Below, piece by piece: positions 1 to 6,197 of a stretch of DNA of 16,310 nucleotides; within the stretch, counting starts at the first letter, position 1; each line of letters begins with the position of its first letter. The stretch spans positions 1-16,310 of the forward strand of contig JASLKO010000129.1 in the NCBI GenBank assembly GCA_030747475.1. Direction: 5' to 3'. The notes beneath the pieces are model-generated. The model did no database searches. It worked only from the letters and a program-made list of their open reading frames with translations, and was not told the origin of the DNA. Position numbers and translations under genes: made by a program. Source of the DNA: Candidatus Thalassarchaeaceae archaeon (lineage in GTDB: Archaea > Thermoplasmatota > Poseidoniia > Poseidoniales > Thalassarchaeaceae).

Positions 1-212
1 TGTCTTTGCAAGAGGCAATGGCATTCTCTATTGCATGGGAAATTCGGACAGAAGCATCTGTAAATCAAGTCGTACGGCAGAAACCAGTCCGACTGATATC
101 GGAAGCCCCAACATCTGAACAAAATCAAATGTCTACTGAAATCTGTGCATCGTGTGATTCTATCATCGAAGACGATTTGGATTTCTGCCCATCATGTGGG
201 GAGAATCGCTGA
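1..212 (+). CDS. 3' end of unidentified gene with C-terminal zinc ribbon (partial)
   Basis: The reading frame is open from the left edge of the window, read from base 3, to a TGA at 210-212, so only about 69 C-terminal residues are visible. I do not recognise the family. The visible part begins with a helical-looking stretch and then a linker rich in Ser, Glu and Gln. It ends in a short zinc ribbon: two CxxC knuckles (CASC and CPSC) 14 residues apart, followed by GENR and the stop. Such a ribbon at the extreme C-terminus is usually an accessory metal-binding tail, so the main function must lie upstream of the window. A TTG at 6 and an ATG at 18 are in frame but are unlikely to be true starts. 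The stop codon abuts that of the convergent kptA gene (TGA then TCA). Confidence 0.6.
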   Translation, partial: SLQEAMAFSIAWEIRTEASVNQVVRQKPVRLISEAPTSEQNQMSTEICASCDSIIEDDLDFCPSCGENR

Positions 213-920
213 TCATTCTTCTTCAGCAGCAGCGGCTTCTTCCATTTCCCAATCGGAAATACAAGCCATCATTTCAGGATGATCCGCATCAATCGTTGCG
301 CAATATCTTGCTTCAACTTCTTCTGTTAGAAACACAGTAGTACCTGCATGGTAAATGGTATCGCCATTGGCTTCCATTTGTATGCAATCGACTTCAATAA
401 TAACAGGTCGATTGTGGTGTACATGACCAGCATTGGCGGCAGAAGTCACCGTTTTTGAAAGATGAACGTGTTTTCTGTCACCCGGCTTAATGCCATGTTC
501 TAGCATATGTGATACTTCTTCTTCTCCACAGGGGTAGTATAGCAAATTTGGGGTATCATCTGAAGGCAGATCAAGTTCGATTTCAACGGTGTGTGCATAT
601 GTTGCCCTGACCATATCGCCTCGAACGTCATAACGTCCCTTGGTACATGTTTCACTAACTGCACGAATATGATGTGGGCGTAGCCAGTGCATTCTGCGAT
701 CTCTCTTAGTTAGTGCTTCAACCATCTCACGAACATCTACCCATCCATTCAAATCCATTTCAAGATCAAATTTTTCAGGGAAGTGTCTCAAAATACCGGC
801 CATTCGTCTGCCAAGGATGTCTCTTTCACGATCACTCATGATGAACTTCCCTTCTTCATTACAGGCTGGACAATTTTGTCCGTCAAAGAATCCATGTGAC
901 TTACAATCTCTAATCATCAT
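213..920 (-). CDS. kptA: RNA 2'-phosphotransferase (Tpt1/KptA family)
   Basis: KptA/Tpt1 enzymes remove an internal RNA 2'-phosphate by transferring it to NAD+, giving ADP-ribose 1'',2''-cyclic phosphate and nicotinamide. The 235-residue product has the archaeal layout. An N-terminal zinc finger has Cys6, His9, Cys17 and Cys20. A winged-helix lobe has LRHFPE (Arg45-His46) and GWVDV. An ADP-ribosyltransferase-like lobe has Arg105 in the VRATYAH segment, LLYYP near 126-130, and Arg149 in DRKHVHLS. These match the Arg-His-Arg-Arg catalytic set known for the family. The tail is acidic. The start is a tandem ATG-ATG; a GAGG sits 1 base before the first ATG and 4 before the second, so the true start may be 917. 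In archaea without Tpt1-dependent splicing the role is thought to be RNA repair or end-modification reversal. It is divergent from the thiolase gene. Confidence 0.93.
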   Translation of the reverse strand: MMIRDCKSHGFFDGQNCPACNEEGKFIMSDRERDILGRRMAGILRHFPEKFDLEMDLNGWVDVREMVEALTKRDRRMHWLRPHHIRAVSETCTKGRYDVRGDMVRATYAHTVEIELDLPSDDTPNLLYYPCGEEEVSHMLEHGIKPGDRKHVHLSKTVTSAANAGHVHHNRPVIIEVDCIQMEANGDTIYHAGTTVFLTEEVEARYCATIDADHPEMMACISDWEMEEAAAAEEE

Positions 921-942
921 CCTCGCGAATGGACACCCCTTG

Positions 943-950
943 ATAATCCG
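943..950 (-). promoter_or_regulatory. candidate TATA-like element upstream of kptA
   Basis: Read on the minus strand this is CGGATTAT, beginning 30 bases before the kptA start codon. That is the spacing expected if an archaeal TATA box drives a nearly leaderless transcript. A closely related octamer, CGGATAAT, lies 36 bases upstream of the OPT transporter gene. This is inference from position and similarity only; no transcription data are available. Confidence 0.25.
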
Positions 951-953
951 TTC

Positions 954-970
954 TGTGCCCTATGGGCACA
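954..970. promoter_or_regulatory. inverted repeat (7-bp arms) in kptA/thiolase divergent region
   Basis: TGTGCCC and GGGCACA are perfect inverted arms separated by TAT. The site lies in the 91-base region between two divergent start codons, 34 bases from the kptA start and 42 bases before the thiolase ATG. Short interrupted palindromes in such positions are typical binding sites for dimeric helix-turn-helix regulators. It could instead form an RNA hairpin in the thiolase 5' leader. The symmetry is visible directly; operator function is inferred. Confidence 0.4.
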
Positions 971-1011
971 ATACAGGTCAAGATTATGGGGGCGCAATGA
1001 TTGGGTGCTTC

Positions 1012-2139
1012 ATGCGAACCGTCCTTGCAGGGTACTGTCGTACACCTTTCCAACGTGCCCATCGAGGCCTATTGAAAGACACTAGGCCCGAAGACATGGC
1101 TGCATCAGTCGTCAAATCTACTATTCAAAGAACTGGTGTCGATACTGAACAGATTGAAGATTTGATGCTTGGTTGTGCCTATCCTGAAGGGGAACAGGGT
1201 CTCAACCTCGGCCGAATAGCGACATATATGTCCGGGTTACCATATACTGTTCCTGGGATGACTACAAATCGCTTATGTGGTTCTTCGATGCAAGTTATTC
1301 ATACTGCGGCTGGATCTATTGCTATGGGATCTGGTGAGGCATTCATTTGTGCCGGCGTCGAATCTATGTCAAGGGTCATGCGTGGTGGATTTAATCGAGA
1401 ACCGCATCCGGAATTGTCCCAATCTTATCCAGAAGCCTATATCGGCATGGGAATGACTGCTGAAAATTTGGCAGTTAGTCACAATATTTCTCGCGAAAAT
1501 CAAGAGGTTTTTGCCGCAAACAGCCATACAAAAGCAATTCACGCTCAGTCTAATGGATTGTTAACAGATGAAATTACTCCGCTTCATGGAATCGAAGAAG
1601 ACGGATGTATGCGCCCACCTAGTTTAGAAAAAATGAGTAACCTGAAACCTGCTTTCATTGATTCGGGTTCAGTCACTGCCGCAACAAGTTCGCCTCTTAC
1701 CGATGGAGCGGCTTCAATTCTCGTATGCTCCGAAAATTTTGCTACCGAAAATGGGTTGACACCACTCGCGACAATCATCTCTACTGCTGTCGCTGGCGTC
1801 GCACCTGAAATAATGGGATACGGACCAGTGCCAGCTAGTGCTAAGGCACTTAATCGTGCAAATTTAACGATGGATGACATGGACATTATTGAATTAAACG
1901 AAGCATTTAGTGCACAATCATTGGCTTGTATGAAAGATATGGATTTGGCCATTGATGATGCACGAGTAAATATTGACGGTGGTGCATTGGCGATTGGCCA
2001 CCCTCTGGGTGCAAGTGGTTGTCGAATTACGGGTAAAGCAGCATCATTACTACAACGCACAGGACAGGAATATGCACTTGCAACCATGTGTATCGGTGGT
2101 GGGATGGGCATTGCCACAGTTCTTGAAAGATGGAATTGA
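1012..2139 (+). CDS. acetyl-CoA C-acyltransferase (beta-ketothiolase)
   Basis: Thiolases cleave 3-ketoacyl-CoA with CoA, or in reverse condense two acyl-CoAs. The 375-residue protein has the usual family length and all catalytic signatures: nucleophile Cys89 in NRLCGSS, AGVESMS at about 114-120, MGMTAEN at about 146-152, the oxyanion Asn296 in NEAF, His330 in GHPLGASG, and the acid/base Cys360 in MCIGGG. The PEGEQGLN segment near 58-65 resembles long-chain (FadA/FadI-like) degradative thiolases more than biosynthetic acetoacetyl-CoA thiolases, so fatty acid beta-oxidation is the likelier role; substrate cannot be fixed from sequence. I chose the ATG at 1012 because MRTVLAGYCRTPF aligns with the normal N-terminus and a GGGTG lies 4 bases upstream. 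An in-frame ATG at 997 would add five residues. The frame stays open further upstream into kptA, but that stretch is not thiolase-like. Confidence 0.93.
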   Translation: MRTVLAGYCRTPFQRAHRGLLKDTRPEDMAASVVKSTIQRTGVDTEQIEDLMLGCAYPEGEQGLNLGRIATYMSGLPYTVPGMTTNRLCGSSMQVIHTAAGSIAMGSGEAFICAGVESMSRVMRGGFNREPHPELSQSYPEAYIGMGMTAENLAVSHNISRENQEVFAANSHTKAIHAQSNGLLTDEITPLHGIEEDGCMRPPSLEKMSNLKPAFIDSGSVTAATSSPLTDGAASILVCSENFATENGLTPLATIISTAVAGVAPEIMGYGPVPASAKALNRANLTMDDMDIIELNEAFSAQSLACMKDMDLAIDDARVNIDGGALAIGHPLGASGCRITGKAASLLQRTGQEYALATMCIGGGMGIATVLERWN

Positions 2140-2179
2140 ATCATAATAGTGTTGATATGTATCTTGACGATGGGCCCAC

Positions 2180-3190
2180 ATGGGCTTCAATATTCGTGAG
2201 GGTCGCCGCCAAGCGCGAGAAAATTTAACAGGCTCCGAGGATGGTGATTGTGCTCGTTGTGGTGGCAATGCTGCACCTTCATCAATGCCTGGGTATTTAC
2301 AGTGTAGTAAATGCAGTTATGAATGGCAAGATCCTGAATCTAGTTCTGTAAAAAGTGGTCCACGCGATTCTATTTCAAGGGACATGGAACAATTGGATGA
2401 ATTCAAGCGTGAAATGGAATCTGGTCAAGGTCTAGCGAGCGTTTTGGGAGTAGACGATGGATTGGATTCAGAACAAAAGGCATCATTGGGTCGATTACAG
2501 GATAAGTGGATGTCTGGCATGCATGGGCAGTACAATGCTGCAGAAGAAGAAAGAAAGCCACTTATGATTGCATTTGATGAAGACGACAATTTATTGGAAA
2601 CTCAAGTTGGAACAATTCATATCTCTGACAATGTGTTCGATGGTGGCGAAGAAATCCGAATCGAATACCCTGGCATGGGAACTGAATTTTTCGTCATTAA
2701 TGAGGACGATGCATTGGGGTGGAAACGCGGGCGAACTCTTGAAGAAACAGCTAGAAATATTTCATCAATCATTAATCGATCAAGTAACCTTGTACATGCT
2801 TCAGCCGAGGGATCGTCGGTGAACATCGAACTTCGAGATGTTCATTTGGACTCTGATAGTTTGGTAATTTTTGTTGATGACCCCGGCGGCAAGAACATGT
2901 CCGTCGAAAAATTAGGTGTGATTCTCGATCCAGATCAGGTTCAAGTATACCAGGACTACCATAAGGTTGTCAATATCGCACTAGCAGACGGCATCATCAC
3001 GCCCAGTGAAGACCAGATGTTGTGGGCCATGCGACAAAATATTGGAATCAGCGACGAAGACCATGTTCGTATCGTGCTTGATTTGTTTGGTGAAAGTGCT
3101 GTTAAAGAATGTCCAGAATGTGGTATAAACGCCCCACTGTACGTCGAATATAGTGCTTGGTGGTGCGAGGGATGCCAACATTGGGTATAA
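2180..3190 (+). CDS. double zinc-ribbon protein with TerB-like segment, function unknown
   Basis: I do not recognise a named family for this 336-residue soluble protein. It has four visible parts. An N-terminal zinc ribbon has Cys24/Cys27 and Cys42/Cys45. An acidic, probably helical linker spans about 65-125. A beta-rich central domain of unknown fold spans about 128-250. A helical segment at about 255-305 contains ALADGIITPSED, which resembles the acidic metal-binding repeat of TerB/DjlA-like domains, and a second zinc ribbon (Cys311/Cys314, Cys329/Cys332) lies at the very C-terminus. There are no membrane segments or signal peptide. The ATG at 2180 is the first possible start, since an in-frame TGA lies at 2165-2167. 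It starts 40 bases after the thiolase and is followed 83 bases later by the MamK-like actin on the same strand, so a shared transcript or function is possible but unproven. Confidence 0.75.
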   Translation: MGFNIREGRRQARENLTGSEDGDCARCGGNAAPSSMPGYLQCSKCSYEWQDPESSSVKSGPRDSISRDMEQLDEFKREMESGQGLASVLGVDDGLDSEQKASLGRLQDKWMSGMHGQYNAAEEERKPLMIAFDEDDNLLETQVGTIHISDNVFDGGEEIRIEYPGMGTEFFVINEDDALGWKRGRTLEETARNISSIINRSSNLVHASAEGSSVNIELRDVHLDSDSLVIFVDDPGGKNMSVEKLGVILDPDQVQVYQDYHKVVNIALADGIITPSEDQMLWAMRQNIGISDEDHVRIVLDLFGESAVKECPECGINAPLYVEYSAWWCEGCQHWV

Positions 3191-3195
3191 CCCAA
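3181..3195. repeat. inverted repeat spanning the stop codon, upstream of the MamK-like gene
   Basis: TTGGGT and ACCCAA are perfect 6-bp arms around ATA, with the upstream gene's TAA stop inside the repeat. The centre reads TATAA, so it could be a TATA box inside an operator for the next gene, whose ATG is 78 bases after the repeat. A further TTGGGT half-site occurs at 3248-3253. There is no T-run after it, so terminator function is less likely. The symmetry is clear; function is a guess. Confidence 0.3.
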
Positions 3196-3261
3196 ACACC
3201 CGTAACATAAGTACCATTGAATGGGCATTGTTGAAATACCGGATTGATTGGGTTAAGTATA

Positions 3262-3266
3262 GAGGT
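3262..3266 (+). promoter_or_regulatory. ribosome binding site deciding the MamK-like start
   Basis: GAGGT sits 7 bases before the ATG at 3274. This supports that ATG over the in-frame TTG at 3244, which would add ten residues that do not resemble the family. Confidence 0.55.
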
Positions 3267-3273
3267 TAATGAT

Positions 3274-4296
3274 ATGGCAGATGAGACTCTCTACATAGGT
3301 GTAGATTTAGGAACTTTTAGATCGGTAATGGTGTCAAGCGACGGACACGATGAAAAAGTGCTGACAGTTATTGGAACACCTAAGGATCAAATCGCTAAGA
3401 ATTTCCTTAAGAGAGATGTTTTGTTCGGTGAAGAAGCACTGAAGAACCGACTAGCTCTCAACCTATTCCGCCCTCTAGAACATGGTGTGATCAAGGATAC
3501 CGCGGAGGATAAGAAATTCATTGCACATTTCATTACCAACATCATTGGACTCGCAGACCCTGAAGATTATGATCGAGTTGTCGCCGTCATCGGTGCACCT
3601 GCGGAAGCCAGCCACGTAGATAAGACTGCGATTTTTGATGCCGCTGCAGGCAGTGTGAACGCTTGTATGATTATCTCCGAACCTTTCGCCGTTGCATATG
3701 CACTCGACAAGATTGAACATACATTGGTGATTGACATTGGTGCAGGTACTACAGATTTGTGCAGAGTATATGGGACTGTTCCAAGCCCGATAGACCAAAT
3801 GCACGTCAATTTTGCTGGAGACTTTATCGATGCACAACTTATCTCTGAAATTCAAAAGAAATATGCTGGGGCACAAATTACCAAAGACATGGCTCGCAGA
3901 TGGAAGGAAGAATATTCCTTCGTCGGTAGTGCCACAGGTGACCCCATCATCGTAGACTTCTCAATAGAGGGTAAGGCAATGTCTCTTGATATCACAGATT
4001 GTGTAAGCGCTGCTTGCGAGAAGATTGTAGATCCAATTGTTGCGAGTGTCAAAGAATTGATTGCAGGCTCTAACCCTGAGTACCACGATGCATTCCGACG
4101 AAATATGATTCTAGCAGGAGGCGGTTCTGGAATTCAGGGCCTAGGTGAAATGATCGAAGAACGTCTTTCAGATTTGGGTGATGTTGAAGTCCTCACCGTA
4201 GAAGATCCACTAGAATTGGGTGCGATGGGCGGACTGCGTTTGGCCATGGAAGTACCAGAAGATATGTGGAAGAATCTAACTCTAGCCACAATGTGA
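3274..4296 (+). CDS. MamK-like actin (filament-forming ATPase of the bacterial actin family)
   Basis: The 340-residue protein has the actin/Hsp70/sugar-kinase ATPase fold signatures in order: phosphate-1 with Asp11 in VDLGTFRS, a SEPFAVAYALDK stretch at 135-146, phosphate-2 with Asp154 in VIDIGAGTTD, and the adenosine motif AGGGSGIQGL at 281-290. From memory, the whole length follows MamK, the magnetosome-positioning actin of magnetotactic bacteria. Shared points include an early GTPKD, an IGAPAEAS segment, GTVPSPIDQ after phosphate-2, EEYSFVG near 212-218, and a C-terminal LRLAMEVPEDMW. It lacks the insertions of eukaryotic-like archaeal actins and looks less like MreB. In MamK these motifs bind ATP and drive dynamic filament formation. 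No magnetosome genes are visible here, so a different cellular role, such as organising a compartment, envelope structure or chromosome, is more likely. The stop abuts that of the convergent gene. Confidence 0.85.
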   Translation: MADETLYIGVDLGTFRSVMVSSDGHDEKVLTVIGTPKDQIAKNFLKRDVLFGEEALKNRLALNLFRPLEHGVIKDTAEDKKFIAHFITNIIGLADPEDYDRVVAVIGAPAEASHVDKTAIFDAAAGSVNACMIISEPFAVAYALDKIEHTLVIDIGAGTTDLCRVYGTVPSPIDQMHVNFAGDFIDAQLISEIQKKYAGAQITKDMARRWKEEYSFVGSATGDPIIVDFSIEGKAMSLDITDCVSAACEKIVDPIVASVKELIAGSNPEYHDAFRRNMILAGGGSGIQGLGEMIEERLSDLGDVEVLTVEDPLELGAMGGLRLAMEVPEDMWKNLTLATM

Positions 4297-4872
4297 TTAC
4301 TCTTCTTCTGCATATTGTTCAATGCTACTGGGAAGTACAAGTTGACCCATGCATTTCGGGCATGTCTCATTGGCTGTTAGGCTGTATGGTTGCACTGCGA
4401 GAAGACTTTGGCAATGCGGACAAGATGCCATGACCTCACCAGGTTGTAATGCGATCGATTGAGAAAATGCTGGAGATATACCATCATACCATGCACGGAA
4501 CATCGGGTGCCTGAGCATGCGCAAACGTTGAGACATTGACCAGCACAGGAATAATAACAACATTCCTTGGAAATATCCTATCGCACTCGCAGCATAAAAG
4601 AATTCAATGATACTCAACAGGAAACAAAGGCCTATGGCAGACATCCAAATCAAAATTACCCAGGGTAACGCCCATGATTCACGTCGGTAATATCCGCGTA
4701 CGATTAGTATGCAAAACGGGATAGGGACGAACAAAAACAACATCACACTGCTTGAAATACCACCTAGAGACGTGAATAGTAAAAACAGAATGAGGAATAA
4801 TGTAAACACCAACATCGTACCCGATTGGCGATGTGCAAGTGCCAGTTGGTCAGACTCTAATTCGTCGGCCAT
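4297..4872 (-). CDS. four-helix membrane protein with C-terminal zinc ribbon, function unknown
   Basis: I do not recognise a family. From the ATG at 4872 the product is 191 residues. An acidic N-terminus is followed by about four hydrophobic helices in two close pairs, at roughly residues 18-36, 39-59, 69-91 and 93-113 of this form. A basic stretch (SQRLRMLRH) and a cytosolic-looking tail carry a zinc ribbon (CPHC then CPKC 16 residues on) and end in AEEE. An in-frame ATG at 4923 would add 17 residues. I prefer 4872 because AGAGG lies just before it with a 3-base spacer, and because 4923 would leave only 37 bases to the divergent CoaBC start. The stop TAA abuts the stop of the MamK-like gene. 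The zinc-ribbon tail recalls the ribbons on the other small proteins here, which suggests but does not show a shared partner. Confidence 0.7.
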   Translation of the reverse strand: MADELESDQLALAHRQSGTMLVFTLFLILFLLFTSLGGISSSVMLFLFVPIPFCILIVRGYYRRESWALPWVILIWMSAIGLCFLLSIIEFFYAASAIGYFQGMLLLFLCWSMSQRLRMLRHPMFRAWYDGISPAFSQSIALQPGEVMASCPHCQSLLAVQPYSLTANETCPKCMGQLVLPSSIEQYAEEE

Positions 4873-4960
4873 GTGCCTCTGAAATGCATTACGGAAATCG
4901 TTCTTTCCATCGCAAGTGTACATAGGATGGGTTCATGAAGGCGGGATGTGAGCCTAAACC

Positions 4961-6145
4961 ATGACGGGTGATGTTGATGTCCAAGTCCATAGCAATGCTT
5001 TGCTTGGGAAACACATCGCTTTGGGCATTACCGGTGGTATCGCAGCAACTGAAGCCGTGCGATTATTACGGGAGCTACGTCGACATGGTGCAAAGGTTTC
5101 TGTCATTATGACAAGTGCTTCACGCAAGGTCATCACACCACTTGCCGTTGGTTGGGCTGCACAAGGAACAGTCATCACGGATTGGAGTGCAGAAATGGCG
5201 CAATTAGAGAAATATGATGCAATATTGGTCGCCCCAGCCTCTAGAAATTTCATTTCAAGATTTGTCAATGGAATGATGGACCATCCATTGCTGATGGCAT
5301 GCTCTGCTGCAAGGTCTCGTAATACACCCATCATCACAGTCCCATCTATGCATCATGATTTGTTTGATGACCCGATTACTCAAAATTTACTAGATCAAAT
5401 CAAATACGCTACAGTGTTACTCGGTCCATTTGAAGAAGGCAGGTACAAACAACCAAATCCAGTACAAATAGTAGCAGAATTGTGTCATTTGGTCAATAGA
5501 TCTGAAAATAGTCGACACTTTGCAGTTACTCTAGGCGCCAATAGGGCCCCAATTGATGCAGTTCGTGCCATACAGAACGCCTCTAGTGGACGAACTGGAT
5601 GGGCCATATCTGAATACCTGTACCGATTTGGCCATGATATCACTGTGGTTGCAGGTAAAACGAGCGCTAATCCTAGTTTTGATTTGCCCAATGTTATACG
5701 AGCTGGTCACCCAAATCAAATGCTCGACGCGTGTCTAGATCTGGCATCTGGAAATCATGGTGAATCACCGAATGGTTGGGTACATGCGGCTGCAGTTTTA
5801 GATTACATTCCAAATGCAATTGAAGGCAAGAAATCTAGTGGTAGTCAAGAATGGCCCCTGGTTCTGGAATCTGGGCCCAAACATATACAACAATTATCTC
5901 AATACACTAAAGATTCAGTACGCATTGGATTCAAGCTCGAAACAAATGTTGACTTAGATACGCTACACCAGCGTGCATTGGCTCAAATCCAAACATATGG
6001 TGTTGATGCAACGATTGCAAATATCATGGAACAAATGAATGATGATATGTATCCGCGTGCCTATCTTGTTACAGCAGTTGGAATAACTCCCTTGGTTGAC
6101 ATGAATGATGTCTGTGAGTCAATTTTGTCCGTTTTAACATCGTAA
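4961..6145 (+). CDS. coaBC: CoaBC-type phosphopantothenoylcysteine synthetase/decarboxylase, decarboxylase half atypical
   Basis: CoaBC makes 4'-phosphopantothenoylcysteine (CoaB half) and decarboxylates it (CoaC half) in coenzyme A synthesis. This 394-residue protein has the usual fused order and length. The flavin-type N-terminal half shows GITGGIAA at 22-29, VAPAS at 90-94 and NGMMDHPL at 103-110. The C-terminal ligase half shows LGANRAPIDAVR at 191-202, Asn206 in NASSG, AAAVLDY at 276-282, a KK pair at 290-291, and GFKLET at 323-328, all close to known CoaB motifs. The decarboxylase half is odd: the usual active-site His in the (G/S)HIEL segment is absent around 76-86, the PxMN signature is PSMHH at 128-132, and no Cys is present in the clamp region near 155-165. 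The ligase is probably active; decarboxylation is doubtful. The start at 4961 gives a short N-terminal extension before the first strand. Confidence 0.82.
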   Translation: MTGDVDVQVHSNALLGKHIALGITGGIAATEAVRLLRELRRHGAKVSVIMTSASRKVITPLAVGWAAQGTVITDWSAEMAQLEKYDAILVAPASRNFISRFVNGMMDHPLLMACSAARSRNTPIITVPSMHHDLFDDPITQNLLDQIKYATVLLGPFEEGRYKQPNPVQIVAELCHLVNRSENSRHFAVTLGANRAPIDAVRAIQNASSGRTGWAISEYLYRFGHDITVVAGKTSANPSFDLPNVIRAGHPNQMLDACLDLASGNHGESPNGWVHAAAVLDYIPNAIEGKKSSGSQEWPLVLESGPKHIQQLSQYTKDSVRIGFKLETNVDLDTLHQRALAQIQTYGVDATIANIMEQMNDDMYPRAYLVTAVGITPLVDMNDVCESILSVLTS

Positions 6146-6197
6146 ATACATTGTATGTTGCGTCACATTCAAGCATAGGACATTGACGACACGGTTC

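Noticed and set aside
817..1011. Long N-terminal extension of the thiolase frame reaching into kptA
   Set aside because: The extension is antisense to conserved KptA sequence and has no similarity to thiolase N-termini; the protein aligns with the family from 1012.
1584..2144. 186-codon minus-strand open frame within the thiolase gene
   Set aside because: It is a shadow of the thiolase, whose catalytic motifs are on the plus strand; the translation is of low complexity without a recognisable domain.
2174..2185. GCCCA-CA-TGGGC inverted repeat over the start codon of the 2180 gene
   Set aside because: The arms are only 5 bp, which is common by chance; it could form a small hairpin but I cannot support a function.
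3274..4296. Reading the MamK-like protein as evidence for magnetosomes
   Set aside because: No other mam genes are seen in the window and MamK-like proteins need not act on magnetosomes.
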